DNA of 64,000 bases from Candidatus Villigracilaceae bacterium (GTDB taxonomy: Bacteria; Chloroflexota; Anaerolineae; Anaerolineales; Villigracilaceae): the NCBI GenBank assembly GCA_026645935.1, contig JAPKMP010000010.1, positions 62,001-126,000 of the forward strand, in the 5' to 3' direction. Under the pieces are notes generated by a model, which ran no database searches, was not told where the DNA came from, and saw only the letters and a program-made list of their open reading frames with translations. This document shows, one piece after another, positions 52,917 to 61,455 of the stretch. A program made the position numbers and the translations under genes. How positions within the stretch are numbered: the stretch's first letter is position 1; each line of letters begins with the position of its first letter.

Positions 52917-54452
52917 ATATTCGAAGATCAGCGCATTCGCGGACTCGTAAACAAGTGCATGAACGGCTGACGCACGTGCGGAAAATCCCAGGCTTCTCAA
53001 TGACTCCGCCATTTCCCCTTCTGCCACATCGGGGGGTATCAACACGATCAAGTAATCGTAAGCCCTGCCGTTGCGAAACGACCATTCATTCAAGCAAGCC
53101 ACATTTGGGCATTTTTGGAATTCGGTCAACTGCTCATACCAGGGAAAGAAGTCACCGGCAAGGGTCCATTCCATTCCTTGAAGGGTGGTCAGGCTCGTCC
53201 GCCCCGTCAGCGCTGGGAACCATTCCTGCAGCGGGTCGGTCATAGAAAACTCGCGCCCGGTGGCGAGCGCGAACGTTTTACCCGCATCCGAATTTTCATT
53301 CACCCATTCGATCATCGCCAGGTCTCCCGCCTTGAGGCTTGTGTTGACAAGGCGGAAATCAATGATAACCGCCACGATGACGAACCAGACCAACACGCTT
53401 ATACCGATGAGAAGCAATCCGCGCCTCACTGCCGGACGTTTTATCGATTCGTCCTTCCCGGGGTTGATCCATGCCCAAACCTGGACCGCTCCCATGGCGG
53501 CAAGCACAGCTTTGGGAAAAAGCGCAATTCCATCCGCGCCCCGCGGATCGGAAAGGTACGCGGAAAGGATCCACACTATATAAATGAAATTCCGCTCCCT
53601 GAACGAAACCAAAATACCGATGTAAAACAGGATCAAAAATGGAATGGCGGGAATATTGGACGGCAGATGCAATTTGAGGACGATCAAGTAAAACTCGAGG
53701 CTGCGCTGGCTGGTCTGCCCCGCGGAGAGGAAGGTGTCAAGACCGTGTCTCTGCAGCACGATCAGCCACCAGGGCGATGTCAGGATTCCCACCCCCAACG
53801 CGACGAGAAACGCGGAAAGAATTCCGCGTTTGTTCCGTCCCTGGAATAGGAAGATGAGCGATCCGCCCAATGCGGCATGGAAGGCTGTCTGCGGATGGCT
53901 GACCACGGCGGCGGCTCCGAACAATATGGTTAAGATCAATTTGTGGAAGCGATATTCCTTGAACAACTGGAGCGCCTGCCAAAGCATCAGCAAGAGGAAT
54001 ACCACGCCAAAGGAACGCGTGATGCCCCCGCCCATCACCAGCCAGAGGAAGGATCGCGGCTCGAGCGCATAGATCAGCGTTGCGATTGCGGCTACGACTC
54101 GAGTTGGCGAAATCTCATTGGCGAAAAGGTAGAAGGCTGGGATGGTAAGTGAAGCGATGAATGCCGGAAGGTAGAGAAAGATGGATAAGTCCGAACCCGG
54201 CGCGAGCGCGGAAAGAAGCGCGGCGATGTAAAATCCAAAAGGCGGATAGGCGAAGGGAATGTCCAAGTTATTGTAGGTTGTAAAATCCGGCAGGGCAAAG
54301 CCGTTCGCTTTTAAATCCTGAGTCATCACAAAGAACATGCCGCCGTCGTTGAGCGGAAATCCATTTGCCATGGCCGGGTAGAAGCGTACAATGATCCCGA
54401 AAAGCAATGCCGATAGCAGAAGGAGAGTGGGGAAGTCAGGTTTGCGATGCAT
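52908..54452 (-). CDS. GT-C-type multi-pass membrane glycosyltransferase-like protein
   Basis: 514 residues with about eleven transmembrane helices and a C-terminal extracytoplasmic domain (about 400-514; WVNENSDAGKTFALATGREF, EWTLAGDFFPWYEQLTEFQK). The first loop after helix 1 has NGFPLNDGGMFFVMTQDLKA with an acidic residue where GT-C enzymes keep a catalytic Asp. Substrate unknown. The ATG at 54452 has TATAAT 6 bases upstream and no Shine-Dalgarno sequence. An upstream in-frame extension runs through the T-box leader and is excluded. Confidence 0.7.
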   Translation of the reverse strand: MHRKPDFPTLLLLSALLFGIIVRFYPAMANGFPLNDGGMFFVMTQDLKANGFALPDFTTYNNLDIPFAYPPFGFYIAALLSALAPGSDLSIFLYLPAFIASLTIPAFYLFANEISPTRVVAAIATLIYALEPRSFLWLVMGGGITRSFGVVFLLLMLWQALQLFKEYRFHKLILTILFGAAAVVSHPQTAFHAALGGSLIFLFQGRNKRGILSAFLVALGVGILTSPWWLIVLQRHGLDTFLSAGQTSQRSLEFYLIVLKLHLPSNIPAIPFLILFYIGILVSFRERNFIYIVWILSAYLSDPRGADGIALFPKAVLAAMGAVQVWAWINPGKDESIKRPAVRRGLLLIGISVLVWFVIVAVIIDFRLVNTSLKAGDLAMIEWVNENSDAGKTFALATGREFSMTDPLQEWFPALTGRTSLTTLQGMEWTLAGDFFPWYEQLTEFQKCPNVACLNEWSFRNGRAYDYLIVLIPPDVAEGEMAESLRSLGFSARASAVHALVYESANALIFEYKK

Positions 54453-54458
54453 GGGCGA

Positions 54459-54464
54459 ATTATA
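54459..54464 (-). promoter_or_regulatory. -10 box TATAAT for a leaderless transcript
   Basis: TATAAT on the minus strand lies 6 bases before the ATG of the GT-C gene, back to back with the divergent pheST promoter at 54469-54496. Confidence 0.45.
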
Positions 54465-54468
54465 AGCC

Positions 54469-54496
54469 TTGACATTGCGGTGGTTTTGCGGATAAT
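54469..54496 (+). promoter_or_regulatory. pheST leader promoter
   Basis: TTGACA (54469-54474), 16-base spacer, GATAAT (54491-54496). The predicted start at about 54503 fits the 5' end of the T-box leader. Confidence 0.7.
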
Positions 54497-54502
54497 TCAA
54501 GA

Positions 54503-54838
54503 CAACAGGCGAGCCATAAGACGGTGACAGAGGAAAGTAGGCTGACGGAAGCCGCCAGAGACGTGCAAAGCAAGCGGTGAAATTGCACCCGACCGAAATT
54601 AGTTGAAGTTCCCTCTCGAGTCGTTCGTGTGAAGAACATGTCACGTGTCATGTTTGGTAGTGCGAGCCGCAATCCCAGCGTTAACCGGGAAGTCGATACT
54701 CGAAATTCGATATTCGTTGCGTGATTATCGTATGGCGAACGTCAGACGCTGAGTGAGTTGTCCTGAGTGAAATCGAAGGATGGCTAATTTGGGTGGCACC
54801 GCGGGTCTCCCTCCCGTCCCATTGCGGACGGTTTTTTT
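54503..54838 (+). promoter_or_regulatory. T-box riboswitch (tRNA-Phe sensing) upstream of pheST
   Basis: The T-box core GGGTGGCACCGCGGG is at 54791-54805, followed by a terminator stem CCGTCC/GGACGG (54814-54831) and seven T (54832-54838). In Stem I, AGAGG (54529-54533) pairs with CCTCT (54612-54616). The enclosed loop has AGTA on the 5' side (54536-54539) and GAAGTTC on the 3' side (54605-54611). The specifier codon is thus TTC (Phe) at 54609-54611. Uncharged tRNA-Phe should stabilise the antiterminator and raise pheST expression. Confidence 0.93.
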
Positions 54839-54842
54839 ATTA

Positions 54843-54900
54843 ACCACAAAGGAGCACCAAGGGCTACAAAGGTTTCCTTTATGTTCCTTCGTGGTAAACA
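54843..54900. repeat. Imperfect inverted repeat of ACCACAAAGGA type
   Basis: ACCACAAAGGA and TCCTTCGTGGT flank a short centre (TACAAAGGTTTCCTTTATG) between the T-box terminator and pheS. A partial match (CCCCTTCGTGATGCTTGGTGGT) lies before cysS at 12991-13012. Confidence 0.45.
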
Positions 54901-54912
54901 AAGAGGTGAAAT

Positions 54913-55971
54913 ATGCAGGATACACTAAGTGAGATCGAAAGAGCGGCGCTCAAGTCGTTGGAGTCCGTGAACGATCCGTCCGCGCTGGAGGCGTGGCGCG
55001 TGGCGAATCTTGGACGCAGTTCGGCGTTGATGAATGTTTTTTCAGGGTTGGGCAAACTTTCGAAAGAGGAGCGGCCAGTGATCGGCGCGGCTGCGAACCG
55101 TGTGAAGGTGGCGTTGGAGTCTGCATTGGAGGAACGCTCCAGGCTGGTCAAGGCTGTCGCGTTGGCAAGGTCGCTGGAAGAAGATCATATCGATGTAACG
55201 CTGCCCGGTCGCAGGAAACATGTCGGGCGTCTGCATCCTTCCACGCAGCAGCTTCGCCGCGTTCTGGACATTCTGGCTGAGATGGGTTTCCAGGTCTTTA
55301 CTTCGCGGGAAGTGGAGACGGATGAATACAACTTCCAGTTATTGAACTTCCCGCCGCACCACCCTGCGCGCGACATGCAGGATACACTGTTCATCGAAGC
55401 AGAAGGGCGCGGAGACAATCCGATCATCATGCGCACCCATACCTCGCCGGGCCAGATTCATGCCATGAGGCAGTTTGCCGCGACGAATCCGCAAGACCCG
55501 CCGCCGATTCGGATTGCTCTGCCGGGGATGTGCTTCCGCTACGAACAGATTACGGTGCGCTCGGAGGTGCAGTTCAATCAGGTGGAGGGTCTCGCCGTTG
55601 GAAAGAACATCACCTTCGCGGACTTGAAGGGCACACTGACCGATTTTGTCCGACGCATGTTTGGCGAAGGAACAAGGCTGCGTTTCCGCGCCTCATACTT
55701 CCCATTTACAGAACCAAGCGCCGAAGTGGATGTGGAATGTTTCGTCTGCGGCGGGAAGGGCTGCCAGGTCTGCAAGAATTCCGGCTGGCTGGAAATTCTC
55801 GGGTGCGGCATGGTGCATCCCGTTGTTCTGCAAAACGGCGGTTACGACCCGAGGGTCTACTCAGGCTATGCCTGGGGCATGGGACCCGAACGCCAGTTGA
55901 TGCTGCGGCACAAAGTCAGCGACATCCGTTACTTTTGGGGTAACGATGTGAGATTTTTGGAGCAGTTCTAA
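54913..55971 (+). CDS. pheS: Phenylalanyl-tRNA synthetase alpha subunit
   Basis: 352 residues. A coiled-coil N-terminal arm (about 1-85) binds tRNA. The class II catalytic core has MGFQVFTSREVETDEYNFQL, the ARDMQDTLF motif, RTHTSPGQ, GMCFRYEQ and a C-terminal GMGPERQLMLRHKVSDIRYF. An insertion with CFVCGGKGCQVCKNSGW looks like a small zinc-binding knuckle, also known in some PheS proteins. AGAGGTGAA lies upstream of the ATG. The T-box leader controls this gene and pheT downstream. Confidence 0.97.
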   Translation: MQDTLSEIERAALKSLESVNDPSALEAWRVANLGRSSALMNVFSGLGKLSKEERPVIGAAANRVKVALESALEERSRLVKAVALARSLEEDHIDVTLPGRRKHVGRLHPSTQQLRRVLDILAEMGFQVFTSREVETDEYNFQLLNFPPHHPARDMQDTLFIEAEGRGDNPIIMRTHTSPGQIHAMRQFAATNPQDPPPIRIALPGMCFRYEQITVRSEVQFNQVEGLAVGKNITFADLKGTLTDFVRRMFGEGTRLRFRASYFPFTEPSAEVDVECFVCGGKGCQVCKNSGWLEILGCGMVHPVVLQNGGYDPRVYSGYAWGMGPERQLMLRHKVSDIRYFWGNDVRFLEQF

Positions 55972-55972
55972 A

Positions 55973-56035
55973 TTCAGAGAATTAGAGATTGGAGAATTGA
56001 GATTGGTAATCCGTAATTGGTAATTGATGGTGGCC
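55973..56035. repeat. GAATTAGAG/TAATCCGTAA intergenic repeat (copy 4)
   Basis: TCAGAGAATTAGAGATTGG, AGAATTGAGATTGG and TAATCCGTAATTGG occur in order between pheS and pheT. The first part is shared with 42935-42950. Confidence 0.45.
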
Positions 56036-56111
56036 GATTAGCGAGCATCCGTTGCGAGTGTATCGAGACCACAGTTTCCTGTCTCAAGTCTTTCCTAACA
56101 AGGATACGCAT

Positions 56112-58649
56112 ATGAAAGTACCTATTTCTTGGTTAAAAGATTTCATTGATTTGGATGACTTGTCCATTGAAGATATAGCCCGCAAATTAACTTTGGCGGG
56201 CCTGGAAGTGGACGAGATCCTCTACGTCGGCTTGTCCATGCCAGACCATGCCGCGCGTGGATTGCATTCCAGCGAAAAGCACGAATTCAAGACGGGCGGC
56301 ATCGCGTGGGACAGGGAAAAGATCGTCGTGGCGGAGATTCGGGAAGTGAAGCCGCATCCCAACGCGGACAAACTGACTTTGCTCGACCTGTTTGATGGTC
56401 AGCAGGAGCAGGTCGTTTTGACGGGCGCGCCGAATATCTTTCACTTGAAGGGCACGGGTAAGCTGCCCAAGCCGATCAAAGTCGCCTATGCCAAGGAAGG
56501 CGCGACGATCTACGACGGTCATGCCGAAGGACTGGTGTTGATGACCCTCAAGCGGGCAAAGATTCGCGGGGTCGATTCCTATTCGATGGTCTGCTCCGAA
56601 AAGGAACTTGGCATCACCGGGGAGCATGAAGGCATCATTCTGCTGGACGACGATGCACCCGTGGGCATGCCGCTCGCCGATTATATGGGCGATGCTGTGC
56701 TGGATATTTCCATCCTGCCGAACATGGGGCGGAACGCGAACGTGGTCGGTGTGGCGCGCGAACTGGCGGCGATGCCTGGGCGTGAATTGAGGAAGCCCGA
56801 ACCGAAACTGAACGTCAGCGGACAATCCGTCAGGGAACTGGTCGAGATCGAGATAACCGATCCCAAACTCAACCCGCGTTTTGTGGCGGGGTTGATCCGC
56901 GACGTGGAGATCAAACCCAGTCCCTATCAGATTCAGCGCAGGCTGAAATTGGCGGGCATACGCCCCATCAACAACGTGGTGGATGCGACCAACTACGCCA
57001 TGCTTGAATATGGTGAACCTCTGCATGCCTTCGATTACGATGTGCTAAAAAAGCGCGCTGGGAAGAAGAAAATAAAGATCATCACGCGCGCCGCAAAGGA
57101 TGGCGAAAAACTCAAGACGCTTGACGGCCACGAACGGACGCTCAATCCCGTCAACGTCCTGGTTGCGGATGAAAAAGGTTCGCTGGGTCTGGCGGGTGTG
57201 ATGGGCGGCGAAGAATCCGAAGTGGGCGATAAAACAAGGAACATCCTGCTCGAAGGCGCGGCGTGGAACTACATTAATATCCGCCGCACGGCTAAACAAC
57301 ATAATCTTCCCTCCGAAGCGTCCTTTCGTTTCTCCCGCGGCGTGCATCCGGCCATGGCTGAGGGCGGCGTCCATCTCGGCTTGAAATACATGGCGGAATG
57401 GTCCGGAGGCGCGGTCGCCCCCGACCTCGTCGATGTGTATCCGCTCCCGCCGAAAGATGCGGTGGTGGACATCACAGTCCGCGATATTCATCGCTGGCTT
57501 GGCATCGATCTCACGCTCGAAAGGGCAGCCGAGCTTCTCTCGCGCCTCGAATTCAAATGCGAGGTTAAGGTCGAAACTTTGCGAGTCACTGCGCCGGATC
57601 ATCGCATGGATATCGGCGAAGGCATCGTCGGCATGGCGGATGTGCTCGAAGAAGTGGCGCGCAGTTACGGCTACGATAATATCCCGACCACAAACATGGC
57701 AGATGCGCTCCCGCCGCAAGTCGGCAATCCTGTCCACGAATGGGAGGAAACGCTGCGCGACCAGCTCGTCGCGCTTGGTTTGCAGGAAGTTGTCACCTAC
57801 CGAATGACCACGCCGGAAAAAGAATCCCGCATCGTAAAGTATGACGAATACGTCCGCATCGCGAATCCCATCACGCCCGAGAAGAATGTCCTGCGCCGCA
57901 GCCTGATCGCCTCCGTGTTCGACTCGCTCGAAAAGAACATCCGTTACAACGAAGCCTTCTCCTTCTTCGAGATCGGACCCATCTTTGAACCCGTGAAGAA
58001 CGACCTGCCGCGCGAACCGCGCAGGCTGGTCATTGTGATGACGGGCTTCCGGGAGGCGACAGCATGGGATGTAAAGGAACCGGCGAAACTGGACTTCTTC
58101 GACATGAAGGGCCGCATCGAACTCATGTTGGGCGGTCTGCGCCTCACGAAAGTTTCCTACGCCGCGACCGAATCCCACGCCTACCTTCACCCCGGCAAAG
58201 CGGCCGAAGTCAAAGCGGGCGGCAAGGCCATCGGCGCGTTCGGCGAACTGCATCCGCTGGTAAGGGAACAATACGAGTTGGGCGATTTGCCCGTGCTGGT
58301 TGCCGATTTCGACCTCGATGTAATGCGCTCCATCCCGCCGGCATACGAGATCAAGCCGATCCCCGAAACTCCGCCCATTTATGAAGATATCGCCCTCATC
58401 GTGGATGAATCAGTGAAGGCAGAGACCATCGAATCATTGATCCGGCAAACGGGAGGGAGAAGCGTGACAGGCGTCCGCCTGTTCGACCTCTATCGCGGAG
58501 ACCAGGTCGGCGCGGGCAAAAAGTCCCTCGCCTATGCATTAACCTATCAAGCCGAAGACAAGACCATGACCGATGCCGAAGCCGCGGCGATTCGCAACAA
58601 GATCGTCAAGAGGCTGGAAAAGGAAGTTGGCGCGAAACTGCGAAATTAA
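56112..58649 (+). CDS. pheT: Phenylalanyl-tRNA synthetase beta subunit
   Basis: 845 residues. It has an N-terminal MKVPISWLKDFIDLDDLSIE, an EMAP/tRNA-binding domain (about 65-215; VVAEIREVKPHPNADKLTLL), B3/B4 editing domain (PINNVVDATNYAMLEYGEPL, TRNILLEGAAWNYINIRRTA), B5 domain, a catalytic-like domain and the C-terminal FDX-ACB domain (PPIYEDIALIVDESVKAETI, VGAGKKSLAYALTYQ). The ATG at 56112 is preceded by CAAGGATACG. It is separated from pheS by 140 bases containing a repeat, but both should be under the T-box. Confidence 0.97.
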   Translation: MKVPISWLKDFIDLDDLSIEDIARKLTLAGLEVDEILYVGLSMPDHAARGLHSSEKHEFKTGGIAWDREKIVVAEIREVKPHPNADKLTLLDLFDGQQEQVVLTGAPNIFHLKGTGKLPKPIKVAYAKEGATIYDGHAEGLVLMTLKRAKIRGVDSYSMVCSEKELGITGEHEGIILLDDDAPVGMPLADYMGDAVLDISILPNMGRNANVVGVARELAAMPGRELRKPEPKLNVSGQSVRELVEIEITDPKLNPRFVAGLIRDVEIKPSPYQIQRRLKLAGIRPINNVVDATNYAMLEYGEPLHAFDYDVLKKRAGKKKIKIITRAAKDGEKLKTLDGHERTLNPVNVLVADEKGSLGLAGVMGGEESEVGDKTRNILLEGAAWNYINIRRTAKQHNLPSEASFRFSRGVHPAMAEGGVHLGLKYMAEWSGGAVAPDLVDVYPLPPKDAVVDITVRDIHRWLGIDLTLERAAELLSRLEFKCEVKVETLRVTAPDHRMDIGEGIVGMADVLEEVARSYGYDNIPTTNMADALPPQVGNPVHEWEETLRDQLVALGLQEVVTYRMTTPEKESRIVKYDEYVRIANPITPEKNVLRRSLIASVFDSLEKNIRYNEAFSFFEIGPIFEPVKNDLPREPRRLVIVMTGFREATAWDVKEPAKLDFFDMKGRIELMLGGLRLTKVSYAATESHAYLHPGKAAEVKAGGKAIGAFGELHPLVREQYELGDLPVLVADFDLDVMRSIPPAYEIKPIPETPPIYEDIALIVDESVKAETIESLIRQTGGRSVTGVRLFDLYRGDQVGAGKKSLAYALTYQAEDKTMTDAEAAAIRNKIVKRLEKEVGAKLRN

Positions 58650-58747
58650 TAAAGAGCGCCGCTGAGCCTGTGATCGAACAACAATTCGGAATCCGTTTTG
58701 TGCCTGCCTGCGAGATTAGAGTATCTTAAATGCTTGAAATTAACCGC

Positions 58748-58776
58748 TTGACATTTAGCTGACCGGGGTGTATTAT
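58748..58776 (+). promoter_or_regulatory. Near-consensus promoter with no obvious gene
   Basis: TTGACA (58748-58753), 17-base spacer, TATTAT (58771-58776). The predicted start (about 58783) coincides with the first base of the hairpin at 58784. Confidence 0.7.
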
Positions 58777-58783
58777 TGCAGTC

Positions 58784-58822
58784 GATGATTGCTAGGGTGC
58801 CCCCCTCACCCTAGCAATCATC
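58784..58822 (+). ncRNA. 5'-terminal 16-bp stem-loop of an orphan transcript
   Basis: GATGATTGCTAGGGTG (58784-58799), pyrimidine loop CCCCCCT, CACCCTAGCAATCATC (58807-58822): a perfect stem. With the promoter 7 bases upstream, it would be the extreme 5' end of the RNA. A GAAGGAAAAATG start-like sequence follows at 58839-58850, but its frame soon runs antisense to the glycosyltransferase gene. It could be a small RNA, a 5' leader of a lost gene, or an antisense regulator of the 58911-60404 gene. Confidence 0.4.
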
Positions 58823-58910
58823 ATTTAATCTCCCGGATGAAGGAAAAATGGACAAATTTAGGGGTGTTATTAATAACAAGGCGGGCAGAGAGATTTCGAT
58901 CCATTGTCAA

Positions 58911-60404
58911 TCAATCACTACTTGTATATTCAAATATCCGCACGCTGTTTCCCTTGTCTTCAAAGACCAGGTTGAATCGATCCGGCAACGCCTCGATCTC
59001 GGCATCGATTTGGCTTACCTCTTTGCTCAGTTTCGTGCTTCCCGGCGATTGCAGCAGCGGCGCGATGACGATGTAGTCCACCCCCTGATTCTCAAGGTAT
59101 TTTTCCAGGTCCTGGTCGTTCTTTGGGAAGTTGATCGTCCTGCGTTTGACGTGAACGTAAGCAGGCACCGGCTCGTTGACCATGACGATCGCATCAGCCG
59201 GGGCATGTTCGGCGATCCAGCTTGTTCCTATCGAAATGTCAGTCATCTGCTCGCGGATGGGATTGCGCCAATCCAAAATACTCCTTGCCAGCAGGATGAT
59301 GGAAATAATACACGCGACTCCAATAAGTCCGCGCTCCGCGAATCGCGCGTTGAGTTTTTCAGCTGCCCAATTCAAACCGGTTAGAAAATAGAAATAGAGG
59401 AAAGGCAGGATGGGAATCAAGAAACGCGCCTTCACACTCCCCACTTTTGGGTTCCAGAACGCCAGAATGCCGATTAGATAAATGGCAAGATACAGATACA
59501 TCCATTCAAGTTTTGGTTTTGCTGCAAAGAGCCCACCGGCGATGGTTAGAAGGATCGCAAGGTTCAAAACAAAGAAAATAGCGGGAAGTATTGAATCCAG
59601 CCGTGTGCCGAAGATGGGGATCAGCGACCCGGGGAGGATCTGGTCGAAATAGCCTGAGACATTCGACCATACCTGGCTTATTTTCTCCATGGCTGATCCA
59701 CCCAGCACTTGCGCTTCATAACCGGACGAGATGATGCTTCCCCCGTTGCGAAGGTTGAACCAGGCCTGGAGGGAGAATCCAAGAATAAGAATGAACGATG
59801 CGATTCCAAGGTCCCGAAAGCGGCGGGTGCTCGCAAGGTAAATCAGAAGCGAAGCGGACAACGCGATCCCGATCGTGCGAATCTGCTGGGAATAAAAAGC
59901 GAGGATGGCGGCAAGGATGAGCCATCCGACCTTTTTATCATCCGTTTTATCGAAAACGGCCAAAGCCAGTAACGAGAAAAACACATACGCCGACTCGGAC
60001 ATGACCGTAACGGACGAACCAATGAGCAGCGGGTTTAATGCAACGAATGCGGTGAGAACTTCGAGTCCGGGAGAATTGAGCCGCTTGGAAAAAAATTTAT
60101 GAACGAGAGGAATCGAAGCCAGCCAGAGGACAAGCGAAACGAGTTTGAGCGCTTCGTAATTTTTCTGGAAGACGAGTGTGAAGGGCGCAAGCAATATTGG
60201 AAATCCCGGTGGGAAATTCCTCTCGATCTGCGGGCGCGGAAAGTTGATGAGTTTGTAGCCCTCGCCGCTGACCAGGCTTTCGGCGAGGATGATGTAATGC
60301 GCATCGTCATAGGAGGTTCCGAGTTGGGGCGAGTCAAATCGCAGAAGTGCCAGAAATGCGCTGGCGGGGATCAGGATAAGAAGGAACAGACTGGAGGGTT
60401 TCAT
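58911..60404 (-). CDS. GT-C/ArnT-like membrane glycosyltransferase
   Basis: 497 residues with eleven or so transmembrane helices. After helix 1 the loop has GTSYDDAHYIILAESLVSGE with the acidic pair used by GT39/83-type enzymes, then FPRPQIERNFPPGFPILL, the xPPG motif. A C-terminal soluble domain (about 400-497; ISIGTSWIAEHAPADAIVMV, VDYIVIAPLLQSP) follows. It probably transfers a sugar from a lipid carrier to a lipid or protein outside the membrane. A predicted antisense promoter lies at its 3' end. Confidence 0.75.
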   Translation of the reverse strand: MKPSSLFLLILIPASAFLALLRFDSPQLGTSYDDAHYIILAESLVSGEGYKLINFPRPQIERNFPPGFPILLAPFTLVFQKNYEALKLVSLVLWLASIPLVHKFFSKRLNSPGLEVLTAFVALNPLLIGSSVTVMSESAYVFFSLLALAVFDKTDDKKVGWLILAAILAFYSQQIRTIGIALSASLLIYLASTRRFRDLGIASFILILGFSLQAWFNLRNGGSIISSGYEAQVLGGSAMEKISQVWSNVSGYFDQILPGSLIPIFGTRLDSILPAIFFVLNLAILLTIAGGLFAAKPKLEWMYLYLAIYLIGILAFWNPKVGSVKARFLIPILPFLYFYFLTGLNWAAEKLNARFAERGLIGVACIISIILLARSILDWRNPIREQMTDISIGTSWIAEHAPADAIVMVNEPVPAYVHVKRRTINFPKNDQDLEKYLENQGVDYIVIAPLLQSPGSTKLSKEVSQIDAEIEALPDRFNLVFEDKGNSVRIFEYTSSD

Positions 60405-60487
60405 TCGGTGAGTGCAATCATATCATTGTGGGGGGATGTGAAATAAATCCTATACAGGGAGCGTCTAATCACAGGATGACCGAAGCG

Positions 60488-61354
60488 ATGTCTCACATTC
60501 GAACCTTGTTCCGAAGCGATCTCATGCGTGTCTTCGATTATCGCTGCACGGGTCACGACGGCCGGGATGAGATTCCGCAGGGACATGAGATCGCCCTCTC
60601 CCGCGCGGGAGCGTTTCAACGCAAGGATGCGCACGGCACCTTCCTTGCCGACCCGAACCATATCCTGTTTTACAATAAAGGCGAGCCGTACGATATCAGT
60701 CATCCGGTCGGCGGCGGGGACGCCACGACGGTCTTCATCTTCGCGCCTTCGTTGCTGGTCGAAATGTTGCGAACTTACAACCCTGATGTCGAGAACAATC
60801 CTAGCAGGCTATTCCACCGCAGCCATATCACCATCCCCACCCAACTTCAAGTATTGCAATACCGGCTTTTGCAGGCGCGCGGCCACGACGACCCGCTCGA
60901 AATTGAGGAAAGAATTCTCGCCGCTGCGACCGGCGTCATCCACGCTTTGTATCAGGGTCGATCCGTAAAGCGGAGAAACACTTCATCACGCACTTTGCGG
61001 GCGCACCTCGAACAGGTGCAGGCGGCAAAAACTTTTCTCAACGCGCATATCCATTCCTCCCTGCAGCTTGAACGGATAGCATCCGCTGTTCATCTTTCCC
61101 CCTACCACCTCTGCCGTATTTTCAAAATGAACACGGGTATGACCCTTCATCTTTACGTCAAGCGACTGCGCCTTTTCAACGCTGCCGAAAAAATGCTCGA
61201 AAATCCAAGATCGCGCCTCGACCTGCTTGCGCTTGAATACGGATTCTCGAATCACGGTAACTTTTCCACAGCATTCCGACAGACTTTCGGGATGAATCCC
61301 TCCGAACTTCGCGGCGCGCAACTCCAGCAGATGAGCAAGAATTTAAAAGCCTGA
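60488..61354 (+). CDS. AraC-family transcriptional regulator
   Basis: 288 residues from the ATG at 60488; the ATG at 60476 (MTEAMSH) is also possible. The N-terminal cupin-like sensing domain (about 10-130) has RAGAFQRKDAHGTFLADPNH and SHPVGGGDATTVFIF. The C-terminal double helix-turn-helix (about 190-285) has LQLERIASAVHLSPYHLCRI and LALEYGFSNHGNFSTAFRQT, ending MNPSELR. It lies 101 bases before an MFS efflux gene on the same strand, which is a likely target. Confidence 0.92.
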   Translation: MSHIRTLFRSDLMRVFDYRCTGHDGRDEIPQGHEIALSRAGAFQRKDAHGTFLADPNHILFYNKGEPYDISHPVGGGDATTVFIFAPSLLVEMLRTYNPDVENNPSRLFHRSHITIPTQLQVLQYRLLQARGHDDPLEIEERILAAATGVIHALYQGRSVKRRNTSSRTLRAHLEQVQAAKTFLNAHIHSSLQLERIASAVHLSPYHLCRIFKMNTGMTLHLYVKRLRLFNAAEKMLENPRSRLDLLALEYGFSNHGNFSTAFRQTFGMNPSELRGAQLQQMSKNLKA

Positions 61355-61455
61355 CGCGGCGATATCCCCTATCATCACAACCGAAAAAACGAAAAGCCGA
61401 TCCCGCCAGCGCAAGCGGAGAGTAGATGTATTTTCGGTATGAAAAGGAAATCGAC

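Noticed and set aside
58848-59384. Plus-strand open frame with a good ribosome-binding site, antisense to the GT-C gene
   Set aside because: Beyond about 20 codons it is a mirror of the glycosyltransferase coding sequence, and the translation has no family character. The promoter and hairpin upstream are kept as a separate finding.
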